The translations under genes and the position numbers were made by a program. From Flabesymbios commensalis (Eukaryota; Annelida; Polychaeta; Terebellida; Flabelligeridae): a DNA stretch of 64,000 bases. The stretch is taken from NCBI GenBank assembly GCA_964017125.1, contig OZ024908.1:66204873-66268872 (forward strand), read 5' to 3'. This document shows positions 1 through 11,454 of the stretch, piece after piece. The notes under the pieces are model-generated. The model was not told where the DNA came from and did not search any database. It saw nothing but the letters and a program-made list of their open reading frames with translations. The stretch's first letter is position 1. Every line of letters starts with the position of its first letter.

Positions 1-3000
1 GAGTGTGATTCCACATGTTTATGGTCCTTATGTTCAGTATATACCTGACTGAGCATGAGTGTGATTCTACCAGTTCATGGTCATTATGCTCAGTATATAC
101 TTATCTGAGCATGAGTGTGATTCTACCAGCTCATGGTCATTATGCTCAGTGAATACCTGACTGAGCATGAGTGTGATTCTACCAGTTCATGGTTCTCGTG
201 TTCAGTATATACTTGATTGAGCATGAGTGTGATTCCACATGTTTATGGTCCTTATGTTCAGTATATACCTGACTGAGCATGAGTGTGATTCTACCAGTTC
301 ATGGTCATTATGCTCAGTATATACTTAACTGAGCATGAGTGTGATTCTACCAGCTCATGGTCATTATGCTCAGTGAATACCTGACTGAGCATGAGTGTGA
401 TTCTACCAGTTCATGGTTCTCGTGTTCAGTATATGCTTGATTGAGCATGAGTGTGATTCCACATGTTTATGGTCCTTATGTTCAGTATATACCTGACTGA
501 GCATGAGTGTGATTCTACCAGTTCATGGTCATTATGCTCAGTATATACTTAACTGAGCATGAGTGTGATTCTACCAGCTCATGGTCATTATGCTCAGTGA
601 ATACCTGACTGAGCATGAGTGTGATTCTACCTGTTCATGGTTCTCGTGTTCAGTATATACTTGATTGAGCATGAGTGTGATTCCACATGTTTATGGTCCT
701 TATGTTCAGTATATACCTGACTGAGCATGAGTGTGATTCTACCAGTTCATGGTCATTATGCTCAGTATATACTTAACTGAGCATGAGTGTGATTCTACCA
801 GCTCATATACATTATGCTCAGTGAATACCTGACTGAGCATGAGTGTGATTCTACCAGTTTATGGTCCTTATGTTCAGTATATACCTGACTGAGCATGAGT
901 GTGATTCTACCAGTTCATGGTCATTATGCTCAGTATATACTTAACTGAGCATGAGTGTGATTCTACCAGCTCATGGCCATTATGCTCAGTGAATACCTGA
1001 CTGAGCATGAGTGTGATTCTACCAGTTCATGGTTCTCGTGTTCAGTATATACTTGATTGAGCATAAGTGTGATTCCACATGTTTATGGTCCTTATGTTCA
1101 GTATATACCTGACTGAGCATGAGTGTGATTCTACCAGTTCATGGTCATTATGCTCAGTATATACTTAACTGAGCTTGAGTGTGATTCTACCAGCTCATGG
1201 TCATTATGCTCAGTGAATACCTGACTGAGCATGAGTGTGATTCTACCAGTTCATGGTTCTCGTGTTCAGTATATACTTGATTGAGCATGAGTGTGATTCC
1301 ACATGTTTATGGTCCTTATGTTCAGTATATACCTGACTGAGCATGAGTGTGATTCTACCAGTTCATGGTCATTATGCTCAGTATATACTTAACTGAGCAT
1401 GAGTGTGATTCTACCAGCTCATGGTCATTATGCTCAGTGAATACCTGACTGAGCATGAGTGTGATTCTACCAGTTCATGGTCCTTATGATCAGTATATAC
1501 CTGACTGAGCACGAGTGTGATTCTACCAGTTCATGGTCATTATGCTCAGTGTATACTTGACTGAGCATGAGTGTGATTCTACCAGCTCATGGTCATTATG
1601 CTCAGTGAATACCTGACTGAGCATGAGTGTGATTCTACCAGTTTATGGTTCTCGTGTTCAGTAAATGCATGACTGAGCATGAGTGTGATTCTACCTGTTC
1701 ACGTTCCTTATGTTCAGTAAATATCTGACTGAGCATGAGTGTGATTCTACCAGTTCATGGTTCTCGTGTTCAGTATATACTTGATTGAGCATGAGTGTGA
1801 TTCCACATGTTTATGGTCCTTATGTTCAGTATATACCTGACTGAGCATGAGTGTGATTTTACCAGTTCATGGTCATTATGCTCAGTATATAATTAACTGA
1901 GCATGAGTGTGATTCTACCAGCTCATGGTCATTATGCTCAGTGAATACCTGACTGAGCATGAGTGTGATTCTACCAGTTCATGGTCATTATGCTCAGTAT
2001 ATACTTAACTGAGCATGAGTGTGATTCTACCAGCTCATGGTCATTATGCTCAGTGAATAGCTGACTGAGCATGAGTGTGATTCTACCAGTTCATGGTCCT
2101 TATGATCAGTATATACCTGACTGAGCACGAGTGTGATTCTACCAGTTCATGGTCATTATGCTCAGTGTATACTTGACTGAGCATGAGTGTGATTCTACCA
2201 GCTCATGGTCATTATGCCCAGTGAATACCTGACTGAGCATGAGTGTGATTCTACCTGTTCACGTTCCTTATGTTCAGTAAATATCTGACTGAGCATGAGT
2301 GTGATTCTACCAGTTCATGGTTCTCGTGTTCAGTATATACTTGATTGAGCATGAGTGTGATTCCACATGTTTATGGTCCTTATGTTCAGTATATACCTGA
2401 CTGAGCATGAGTGTGATTCTACCAGTTCATGGTCATTATGCTCAGTATATACTTAACTGAGCATGAGTGTGATTCTACCAGCTCATGGTCATTATGCTCA
2501 GTGAATACCTGACTGAGCATGAGTGTGATTCTACCAGTTTATGGTCCTTATGTTCAGTATATACCTGACTGAGCATGAGTGTGATTCTACCAGTTCATGG
2601 TCATTATGCTCAGTATATACTTAACTGAGCATGAGTGTGATTCTACCAGCTCATGGCCATTATGCTTAGTGAATACCTGACTGAGCATGAGTGTGATTCT
2701 ACCAGTTCATGGTCATTATGCTCAGTATATACTTAACTGAGCTTGAGTGTGATTCTACCAGCTCATGGTCATTATGCTCAGTGAATACCTGACTGAGCAT
2801 GAGTGTGATTCTACCAGTTCATGGTTCTCGTGTTCAGTATATACTTGATTGAGCATGAGTGTGATTCCACATGTTTATGGTCCTTATGTTCAGTATATAC
2901 CTGACTGAGCATGAGTGTGATTCTACCAGTTCATGGTCATTATGCTCAGTATATACTTAACTGAGCATGAGTGTGATTCTACCAGCTCATGGTCATTATG

Positions 3001-5435
3001 CTCAGTGAATACCTGACTGAGCATGAGTGTGATTCTACCAGTTCATGGTCCTTATGATCAGTATATACCTGACTGAGCACGAGTGTGATTCTACCAGTTC
3101 ATGGTCATTATGCTCAGTGTATACTTGACTGAGCATGAGTGTGATTCTACCAGCTCATGGTCATTATGCTCAGTGAATACCTGACTGAGCATGAGTGTGA
3201 TTCTACCAGTTTATGGTTCTCGTGTTCAGTAAATGCCTGACTGAGCATGAGTGTGATTCTACCTGTTCACGTTCCTTATGTTCAGTAAATATCTGACTGA
3301 GCATGAGTGTGATTATACCAGTTCATGGTTCTCGTGTTCAGTATATACTTGATTGAGCATGAGATGAGTGTGATTCCACATGTTCATGGTCCTTATGTTC
3401 AGTATATACCTGACTGAGCATGAGTGTGATTCTACCAGTTCATGGTCATTATGCTCAGTATATACTTAACTGAGCATGAGTGTGATTCCACCAGCTCATG
3501 GTCATTATGCTCAGTGAATACCTGACTGAGCATGAGTGTGATTCTACCAGTTCATGGTCATTATGCTCAGTATATACTTAACTGAGCATGGGTGTGATTC
3601 TACCAGCTCATGGTCATTATGCTCAGTGAATACCTGACTGAGCATGAGTGTGATTCTACCAGTTCATGGTCCTTATGATCAGTATATACCTGACTGAGCA
3701 CGAGTGTGATTCTACCAGTTCATGGTCATTATGCTCAGTGTATACTTGACTGAGCATGAGTGTGATTCTACCAGCTCATGGTCATTATGCTCAGTGAATA
3801 CCTGACTGAGCATGAGTGTGATTCTACCAGTTTATGGTTCTCGTGTTCAGTAAATGCCTGACTGAGCATGAGTGTGATTCTACCTGTTCACGTTCCTTAT
3901 GTTCAGTAAATATCTGACTGAGCATGAGTGTGATTCTACCAGTTCATGGTTCTCGTGTTCAGTATATACTTGATTGAGCATGAGTGTGATTCCACATGTT
4001 TATGGTCCTTATGTTCAGTATATACCTGACTGAGCATGAGTGTGATTCTACCAGTTCATGGTCATTATGCTCAGTATATGCTTAACTGAGCATGAGTGTG
4101 ATTCTACCAGCTCATGGTCATTATGCTCAGTGAATACCTGACTGAGCATGAGTGTGATTCTACCAGTTCATGGTTCTCGTGTTCAGTATATACTTGATTG
4201 AGCATGAGTGTGATTCCACATGTTTATGGTCCTTATGTTCAGTATATACCTGACTGAGCATGAGTGTGATTCTACCAGTTCATGGTCATTATGCTCAGTA
4301 TATACTTAACTGAGCATGAGTGTGATTCTACCAGCTCATGGTCATTATGCTCAGTGAATACCTGACTGAGCATGAGTGTGATTCTACCAGTTCATGGTTC
4401 TCGTGTTCAGTATATACTTGATTGAGCATGAGTGTGATTCCACATGGTTATGGTCCTTATGTTCAGTATATACCTGACTGAGCATGAGTGTGATTCTACC
4501 AGTTCAGGGTCATTATGCTCAGTATATACTTAACTGAGCATGAGTGTGATTCTACCAGCTCATGGTCATTATGCTCAGTGAATACCTGACTGAGCATGAG
4601 TGTGATTCTACCAGTTCATGGTCCTTATGATCAGTATATACCTGACTGAGCACGAGTGTGATTCTACCAGTTCATGGTCATTATGCTCAGTGTATACTTG
4701 ACTGAGCATGAGTGTGATTCTACCAGCTCATGGTCATTATGCTCAGTGAATACCTGACTGAGCATGAGTGTGATTCTACCAGTTTATGGTTCTCGTGTTC
4801 AGTAAATGCCTGACTGAGCATGAGTGTGATTCTACCTGTTTACGTTCTTTATGTTCAGTAAATATCTGACTGAGCATGAGTGTGATTCTCCCAGTTCATG
4901 GTCCTTATGTTCAGTAAATACCTGACTGAGCATGAGTGTGATTCTACCTGTTCATGGTTCTTATGTTCAGTAAATACCTGACTGAGTATGAGTGTGATTC
5001 TACTAGTTCATGGTCCTTATGTTCAGTAAATACCTGACTGAGCATGAGTGTGATTCTACCAGTTCATGGTCCTTATGTTCAGTATATACCGGACTGAGCA
5101 TGAGTGTTATTCTACCAGTTCACGGTCCTTATGCTCTGTATATACTTGACTGAGCATGAGTGTGATTCTACCAGCTCATGGTCATTATGCTCTGTACATA
5201 CTTGACTAAGCATGAGTGTGATTCTACCATTTCACGATCCTTATGTTCTATATATACTTGACTGAGCATGAGTGTGATTCTGCCAGTTCACGGTGTTTAT
5301 GTTCAGTATATTCTTGACTGAGCATGAGTGTGATTCTACCAGTGTATGGTCCTTATGTTCAGTATATACTTGACTGAGCATGAGTGTGATTCTACCAGTT
5401 AATGGTGCTTGTGTTCAGTATATACTAGCCACGCT
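1..5435. repeat. 56-bp satellite array with 224-bp and ~1568-bp higher-order periods
   Basis: About 97 head-to-tail monomers of 56 bp, starting before the window. Four monomer types alternate, so the variant with 'gattccacatg' recurs at 1, 225, 449 and 673, exactly 224 bp (4 x 56). A rarer monomer with 'ccttatgatcag' followed by 'gagcacgag' recurs near 1485, 2101, 3053, 3674 and 4626. Those gaps alternate 616 and 952 bp (11 and 17 monomers, one with a 5-bp insertion), so the long unit is about 1568 bp (28 monomers). Each monomer holds the complementary pair ctgagcat...atgctcag about 37 bp apart, so every copy could fold. Monomers from about 4880 on are more divergent, as expected at an array edge. 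No coding function is seen. Confidence 0.97.
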
Positions 5436-5550
5436 CCTGGCCTAGTTGATCTGGTCTACCCAGAATTCAACGGGTCACGAATGGGACTAAGTATATACCT
5501 GACTGAGAATGAGTGTGCTTCCACCAGTTCATGGTTATTATGCTGATTGA
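5436..5550. repeat. Decayed edge of the 56-bp satellite
   Basis: Unrelated sequence (about 5431-5488) interrupts the array. One further degenerate monomer follows at 5488-5550, with 'agtatatacctgactgag' and 'caccagttcatgg' still recognisable. It shows that the array once reached further right, or that a piece of non-satellite DNA was inserted near its edge. Confidence 0.75.
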
Positions 5551-5704
5551 AGACCTGAATACCGGACTCAAATTCGATATCAAAAAGACAAAGTGTATGT
5601 CATATGAGGATAAAATCTTAAAGTATGAGCTGAAATGGTCATTGAGTCATGTTGGCAATGCTGATAATATTGAATTTCTAGGCATGATGCACAAAATAGT
5701 TTGA
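5545..5704 (+). pseudogene. Possible LINE reverse-transcriptase scrap
   Basis: A short open frame reads GLKFDIKKTKCMS, like the 'GL..N.KKTK.M' stretch that follows the YADD box in many non-LTR retrotransposon reverse transcriptases, and ends with NIEFLGMMH. It starts inside the last degenerate satellite monomer and stops after 63 codons. It is too short to assign a family. Chance similarity remains possible. Confidence 0.35.
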
Positions 5705-5869
5705 CAACATTATTTTATAAAGTCGTATATCCTATTTTATTTTAAATATGCTATGCCCTGGCTTACCAGTGGATCTGAAGCTCCATTTTATTTTAATATG
5801 GCAAACCACATGCTACCCCATTTTAACTTGCCGGCCCAAAAACAATTATTTAGGTAAAGCAAAGTAGGG

Positions 5870-6560
5870 GAGGCTTTGGAGAGTTGGGTCACAGGGAGAG
5901 TTGGGCCACCCCGATATCACAGTAACTTGAAGCATTATGACCAGGTGCTGCCGTCTAACGAATCAACGATACATTACGTATTGTTGCTGTGACCAGCTTA
6001 TCTAGCCCATGGTCAGTGACGATTTTGTGTCAAGAAATCGATTATAAAATTTGAAAAGAATTGTAAACAATTGACTCGAAGGTAAGCAATTTGTTAGCAT
6101 ATCAATAGTAAATAGTATAAAGCTCTTTTTATTTGTGGTGTTTAATATACCTATGATACCCCTCTGTCATCAAGGCATTTAAGGAATCAATATCGTCAAA
6201 AGCCATACTGGGATTTAGATTTTAACAAAAATAGCGGATATAGGGAGAGTTGGGACAGTCAAATGTGGGAGAGTAGGGACACTATGGGAGAGTTGGGTCA
6301 TGTTCATGGGGCATAGGTCATGGCCAACTCTCCCACATAGGGAGAGTTGGGCCACTATGTGGGAAAGTTGGGCCATGCAACGATAATTTGTTTTATCCAT
6401 GACTATAGTGATTAAAATGTTCATAATTAAATTGTTCCTGTTTTATTCTTGTGTTGTATCTATTTTGACGTATCTGTACCGGCATACTCTATGTGCCCCA
6501 ACTCTCCCAGGCATGGCCCAAGTCTCTCCGAACGTGGCCCAAGTCTCCCCACACCTTGGA
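5870..6560. repeat. Region of dispersed 'ggagagttggg' motifs in both orientations
   Basis: The motif ggagagttggg(c/t)c recurs at about 5878, 5897, 6242, 6268, 6288, 6340 and 6358, and as its complement (cccaactctccc and variants) at 6325, 6495, 6520 and 6540. The rest is unremarkable AT-rich DNA. It may be a decayed tandem or inverted-repeat element; no TIR or coding capacity was recognised. Confidence 0.55.
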
Positions 6561-6715
6561 GCGTTGGGTCAGGAGAACATATTTTTTCAAAGAATCATCC
6601 AACTGCAAAATGTGCATGCCTGGGACGATCAAGTGTAGGCTAACAGTAGCCTATTGAGTACAGATTGACGGCATTAATATAGCCACTGAACTGATTACTA
6701 GATACTACTTAAACA

Positions 6716-6811
6716 AGACATTGATCCAATGCTGTTTTAATGCTAGGCTAACATCTGCGACGCTGGCCCAGCATTGAACCAACATTGGATAAATGTACAA
6801 TGTTTGAGAGA
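6716..6811. mobile_element. Hairpin element, family G (degenerate copy)
   Basis: An imperfect palindrome: 'gatccaatgctgttttaatg' on the left pairs with 'cattgaaccaacattggat' on the right around a centre containing 'tgcgacgctgg'. It matches the ~100-bp family G copies elsewhere (for example 28297-28405). The ends are eroded. Confidence 0.6.
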
Positions 6812-6832
6812 AAGTCCTCCTGCCCAGCAAAC

Positions 6833-6930
6833 ACAAGACTTTTGTATAATATTTATACAACGTCGGCCCAACGTCGAAGACGTTGGTCCAACATTGCATA
6901 AAGTCATACAAATGTTTTGTGTTTACCGGG
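6833..6930. mobile_element. Hairpin element, family G
   Basis: About 98 bp and almost fully self-complementary. It opens cccagcaaacacaa and closes ttgtgtttaccggg, with the quasi-palindromic centre aacgtcgaagacgtt. Family G is defined by these ends and by the centre gcgtcgnagacgctgg or cgtcgaagacg. It has no coding capacity; a non-autonomous foldback/MITE is the simplest reading. Confidence 0.8.
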
Positions 6931-6972
6931 TGTCAATACAAGCTTGGGGTCAGGCCGTTTCCACATCCCCGA

Positions 6973-7281
6973 GGGCGGGGGCCCTAGGGTAGTGGTTAGC
7001 ACCGCTGCCTTTCACGCCAGAGTCCGGGGTTCGGTTCCCGGTCTCGGCGGTTTGAAAGAAACAAAATTGTTTCTTCCTCATCCACGTGTGAAAGTTAGTA
7101 TTGTGGGGAGCCTCCGTGACCGAGAGATAGCGTGCTCGGCCTCAGACCGCCAGGGCTCGAATTTCGAATCCTGTATCTGGAGGACAGTGTCATCTCAATC
7201 ATCTCACCATCCTCAAGAGGTTCTCCTGGCCCAGTTCAGCCTATATGTGCACAAAGGTGGCCTAAAGCCCGATTCATTTCA
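6973..7281 (+). mobile_element. Composite SINE with two tRNA-like heads, complete copy
   Basis: About 309 bp flanked by a 15-bp direct repeat, tttccacatccccga, at 6958-6972 and 7282-7296, which is a clear target-site duplication. The first tRNA-like segment (about 6978-7050) has an A-box-like tagtggttagc and a B-box-like gggttcggttccc. The second (about 7105-7175) has gaccgagagatagcg and ctcgaatttcgaatcc. A tRNA-unrelated body follows (ggaggacagtgtcatctc ... ctggcccagttcagcc). RNA polymerase III transcription and LINE-driven insertion are inferred from these features. Related copies lie at 7918, 58131 and 62764. Confidence 0.88.
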
Positions 7282-7296
7282 TTTCCACATCCCCGA

Positions 7297-7673
7297 AGTA
7301 ATACAGTCAGCTTGTTTGCAAGCCAGGGACCCTTGTCTTGCGAATTTTGACAGTTGACCACACCTTTAATCACATTTTTTTCCTATGCAACATAATGCAT
7401 ATAAACTCAAATAAAGTTCAGATTGTTTGGCATAGTCTGTACTTCACAAAACCACTGGAAACAGTATAATATGACAAATGGGGAAAGCAAACTATGTCAA
7501 AATATAAAAAGTGACTCAACTCTCCTATAATAAGCTCGACTCACTATATTATTATATATTTCCTTTGTCTTAGCAGACATTCTCAGTACTAGTTATTAGA
7601 GGCTCTCAGTATTGTATCCATTGAATAACGTGTCAAGTCCATGTCTGTGAGCCTGCTCATGAAAATAATTGTG
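7297..7673. other. No recognised feature
   Basis: AT-rich intergenic DNA between the SINE and the next hairpin element. Nothing coding or repetitive was recognised. Confidence 0.6.
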
Positions 7674-7905
7674 TTAACCCTTTCACCGCCAAGTTATTTA
7701 ATTGGAGTTTTCACCCACTTGCAGAGGTGCTTCGCTGACGCGATTCACAACTTCAAGTGAGGACAAATTATTCAGTTTCTACAAAATGGAGGTCAACGAT
7801 TTTGAAATATTGTTGATTGATGACACGTTTTATCTTTAACGTGTTTAAAAGCTGGTATTCAATGTGCTAATAAAAATGAAAACCCGAATATAAACGATAA
7901 TCCCA
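7674..7905 (-). mobile_element. TTAA hairpin element, family A (diverged)
   Basis: Begins TTAACCC and carries the family A body: a degenerate subterminal hairpin (cttgcagaggtgcttcgctgacgcg... is broken up), then caaaatggaggtcaac and gaaaacccgaatata. Orientation is reversed relative to 25246-25490. The right TIR is not recognisable. This is an old copy with a damaged stem. Confidence 0.7.
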
Positions 7906-7917
7906 CTGTACGGGATA

Positions 7918-8095
7918 CTGCGAGGAGCCTCTGTGACCGAGAGGTAGCATGCTTGGCCTCAGACCACCAGGGGTCAAAGTTATAATATTGTGTCTGGAGC
8001 GTAGCGTCATCTCATTCATCTCGCCATCCACAGGAGGTCCTCCTGGCCCAGTTTAGCCTATATATGTGCCTAAAAACCAATTCATTTAATTTAAA
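7918..8095 (+). mobile_element. Truncated composite SINE
   Basis: Starts at the second tRNA-like segment (gaggagcctctgtgaccgag), continues through ctcagaccaccagggg and the body gtcatctcattcatctcgcc to ctggcccagtttagcc. The first tRNA-like head is absent. The B-box region has mutated, so promoter activity is unlikely. Confidence 0.8.
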
Positions 8096-9045
8096 GTAGC
8101 CCTGTTGCGAAAATAATGATTTTTTTAAAGAAAAAGTGTAATGGGCAATTATATTGCTAAGAAAACTGGCATATATGATTGTAAATACTGGACAAAAATG
8201 ATCTGGGGTACAGTGTTGAGGTAAGTGACACTTTTTACGGATTAAAAAAATGATGAATAATAATTGCTCAAACTAGGTCAAATTATGTATGTAATGTGTT
8301 AGCGTGTGCTTTTATGGCAAATTGCACTCAAAGATTTTTTTAAGAAGGTATTATGTATTTTTTATGGTTTATTCTTAGATGATTAGAAAATTAGCTTCTT
8401 ATGATATATAATAAGTATATATTATCGGTGCCTTTCAAATATCAATAAAAACAACAAATTAGCATCACGTGATGTTTTACACTTTTTACCATGTTTTGGT
8501 GGTGTTTATGAAGCTTTAATATGAAATATGTGCAATATGTTAGGTTGCTTATATTGGTCTATGCAACATGGGACCGTTTTTTTTATTGCGGTTGTGTAAA
8601 AATAGAATATCCATGATGTCAAATAATGACCGATTTTTTCACGCACGTCTCCATATCTTCACATCATCAGTACTTTAACAAGAATCACTTATATTTTATA
8701 TAAATTAAGAATGCTGGAAGGAAGACAAGTATGAGTAATAATAATAGAATGATTTGATGATGACTCTCGTATTTTACATGCTGATCACACATAATGACCT
8801 GTCACGTACGCCCCCCATAAAGACAGCATATTACAGCTAAATTATATGATTATGTACACATAATTTTTTAATTTGTGATTGTTGTTATATAACCTATAAT
8901 ATAAACTAATTTGTATGCTTAAAAATTAGATTTCAGCTCTATATTATAGGCTTCGTGTGACATGGGACACACTGATATAGATGCATATTTTGGCACAATC
9001 TAATGGATTCGGGGTGCTCATATGCACTGTGGCAGGGGTTTCATA
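8096..9045. other. No recognised feature
   Basis: Very AT-rich DNA with no long reading frame, tandem repeat or known element recognised. Confidence 0.6.
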
Positions 9046-9257
9046 TACTGTAGATCTGGTAATAATCGCGAGGTTTTAATTTACGCGAACTTCGCGAGGA
9101 GGAAAAATTCGCGAATTTAAGAATCTCGCGAAAAATATTTTTTATAATAGCGCTACTAAAGAAAAATAATAATTCGCGAATTCTAAACTTCGTGAAAAGT
9201 CGTAAAATCAGAAAATCGCGATAATTTAAACACGCGAAAATTATCAGATCTACAGTA
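9046..9257. mobile_element. Inverted-repeat MITE rich in tcgcga, possibly TA-flanked
   Basis: About 212 bp with perfect 13-bp ends, tactgtagatctg and cagatctacagta. The interior repeats 'cgcga', 'ttcgcgaa' and 'tcgcgag' many times in both orientations, in contrast to its AT-rich, CpG-poor surroundings. No open frame. The flanking dinucleotides are compatible with a TA target duplication, so a Tc1/mariner-type MITE is possible but unproven. Confidence 0.75.
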
Positions 9258-9452
9258 TATTTGGAATAGTCATGGATTCATACAATAATTATTTGGCTTA
9301 ATACTGACTGACAATTATGCTATTTTTGGTCACTGTAATTTGTGGAATAAGAACAGAGTTTCTACTTAGATCAGCAATGATTGCCACCTATAGTGAATAT
9401 TAATGCCAGTTATTCAAGATTACAAAAACAATAATAAAATAAATAGCAAGTT

Positions 9453-9659
9453 ATGGACTGCTTTTACATGATATCATTTATTAAGCCATCAAATCTAAAT
9501 ATATTGTACCAAGGAGCCGTTTATCTTGAAACATCAACTAATGGATCATCTCCACTTATTCAGTACTTTTATTCTGAAAATATTGAGTTATCAGTGCAAA
9601 CAAAGTTTTCAAAAGTTGAAACTGGTAATCGATTCGACATCTTTATGATCACCAGGTGA
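9453..9659 (+). other. Unidentified open frame ending at a splice-donor-like site
   Basis: A 68-codon frame (with GAVYLETSTNG and FSKVETGNRFD) whose last codons read into caccag|gtgagg, a good match to a GT splice donor. I recognise no family and see no convincing acceptor upstream. It could be a real exon, a decayed repeat or chance. Confidence 0.2.
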
Positions 9660-10990
9660 GGACAGCCATATGGGCATGATTTCTAGCTCAGTCAGTCCAG
9701 GAGTCCAGGACAGGCTAGTGTCCCTGAAGGCGCAGCTCAGTTGCAACCGATGAAGATAAACTTAACAATAATTTTACTAGTGCATAACTCCAGAGTCTGT
9801 CTGACAGACTGAAATGATGATAACTTGTACCTGACAATGACAAATTGTTCTTCTGCATCAGTTGGTGGAATATTGATGTCCATAAGCCAGTTTTATGTTT
9901 ATCTAGGATATAAAATGATTACTGCAATATTAACCTAAATACCATGAAATGGCCTCAACTGTATATTTGAACAAATGTAATACCCTCTATGTCTCGACTC
10001 TTTGAATGCTTAATTGTATGGAGCAACCCATGTTGTAATATGGCCAGCGCTGTACAACATCCGTGTAAGGTACAAGTATGCCACGTACGTCCTTCTATAT
10101 TTGTATTCTTAATGCCCATTTACTAAATTTGTTTTTTTTTGGTAGAGAATTTGCACATAGCCTTAAATTCACGTACATTTTTTTTCATTCAACATTACAC
10201 CTGAAGCCATAGAGGGGCTATATCATAGCGTATAGAGCTAGATGGGTTGTGGAGAACATTACATTTACAAAATACAAAATAGCCAAGCATAAATACATTC
10301 CTTCCTGCTAGTATAGCTGACTTATCTAATCCCATGATTTGTCGTAATTTTGACTTCAATTTATGTTTCCACAAGCAAATTTATGGAGATTTACTAATAC
10401 AATAAGCAGTATTGCTTTAGAAACTGCCCTGCATTTTTTAAAGCTAAACAACACATGATATTGAAAAAAACATCCCCCTCTACGAACCAACAAAGACCTC
10501 TCAACATTACAAACCATAAAAACATAGCCTTTTCTAGTGTGCCCATGTCTAGCATATGTGTGGCAATGAATATGTAAAATTATGAACAATTCTGACATGT
10601 TCATTTTTTTGGTATTGATGCTACCACAAAAAGCCATTCTTTTTGCAACAGGCCAATAAAGGCTCGCTGATCGATAGAATACCCAACATGGGGCAATCAC
10701 CCCTTCTCTCTGTGCTTTCAACGTCAACATATGCAAATGTATTTTGATAGTGACGGGGACCGGTGGTAGACACCCTAAGATCTTTGCTTTTCATAGATGA
10801 CTTTTTAAGAGTTGTATTACTTGTCAAATTTTAAATAGCGACCAGAAAAATTGAAAAAAGGCTACTCTCAGGATTTGGTGGAACTGTTAGACTAAGTGTC
10901 GTTTGATATGACGAATATAAAATTGTAGATGCTCTTATAATTATATATATTGTATAAACTTATAAAACTTGACAAAATGAGACCTCTGGC
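9660..10990. other. No recognised gene
   Basis: Mostly AT-rich intergenic DNA. The minus strand has overlapping open frames at about 10360-10830 in two phases, with no recognised domain, no obvious codon bias and no clear splice sites. I do not call a gene. Confidence 0.5.
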
Positions 10991-10998
10991 TTGTACTA

Positions 10999-11249
10999 TT
11001 ATTGTTTGGCTTGTGTATAGGTAGATACAATCTTTCCTAATTGATCATAATTAAGCTTGATAATGACTTGGCTGCTCACACTTGGAAGCATGCGCTGCAT
11101 ATTTCGTTCACCAGGGTGTTCCCACTGAATTCGGAAATTCGAAACATAACAGTGTTTCCTGTTAATTAACTTGGTAATTTCGTCCTGATTGATTGTCATG
11201 TTTTTGGATGCTTCGGCCACCTTGTCTGTCAGCTTTTGTCCAAACTAAC
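10999..11249 (-). CDS. Candidate terminal exon of an unidentified gene
   Basis: On the minus strand a frame of about 82 codons runs from a splice-acceptor-like ...gactgttag at about 11250 to a TAA at 10999. It contains DKVAEASKNMTINQDE, KLINRKHCYVSNFRIQWEH, QRMLPSVSSQVIIKLN and YDQLGKIVSTYTQAKQ. The composition (charged, with W, C, P and G well spread) looks more like a genuine soluble protein than random AT-rich translation. The stop just upstream coincides with the AG of the acceptor, which favours a last exon over an intronless gene. I do not recognise the family. It could also be a processed pseudogene fragment. Confidence 0.35.
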
Positions 11250-11454
11250 AGTCAACAGTTTGCAAATAGTGTCCCCGACAATTCACTTAAGCCAATATCC
11301 ACAAGTTAAGTGCTTAAAGTGGGCGATAAAACAGGAAATTCACGCGCTCAAAGGGCAACGTGCTAGAGGACATTATCGATTCAATCTTATCTTATTTGCT
11401 CCTTAATGTGTCGTTTGCTTGTTCAAATTTGTCTAACACACCATTTCTCGTCTA

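Noticed and set aside
1-5435. CRISPR-like regular repeats
   Set aside because: There are no unique spacers: the whole 56-bp unit repeats, and the context is animal DNA.
6978-7175. Two functional tRNA genes
   Set aside because: A and B boxes are present, but cloverleaf pairing looks incomplete, and the unit is repeated with target duplications, so it is a SINE.
10356-10827. Protein-coding gene on the minus strand
   Set aside because: Two phases are open over the same stretch, with no domain, splice signals or codon bias that I can see.
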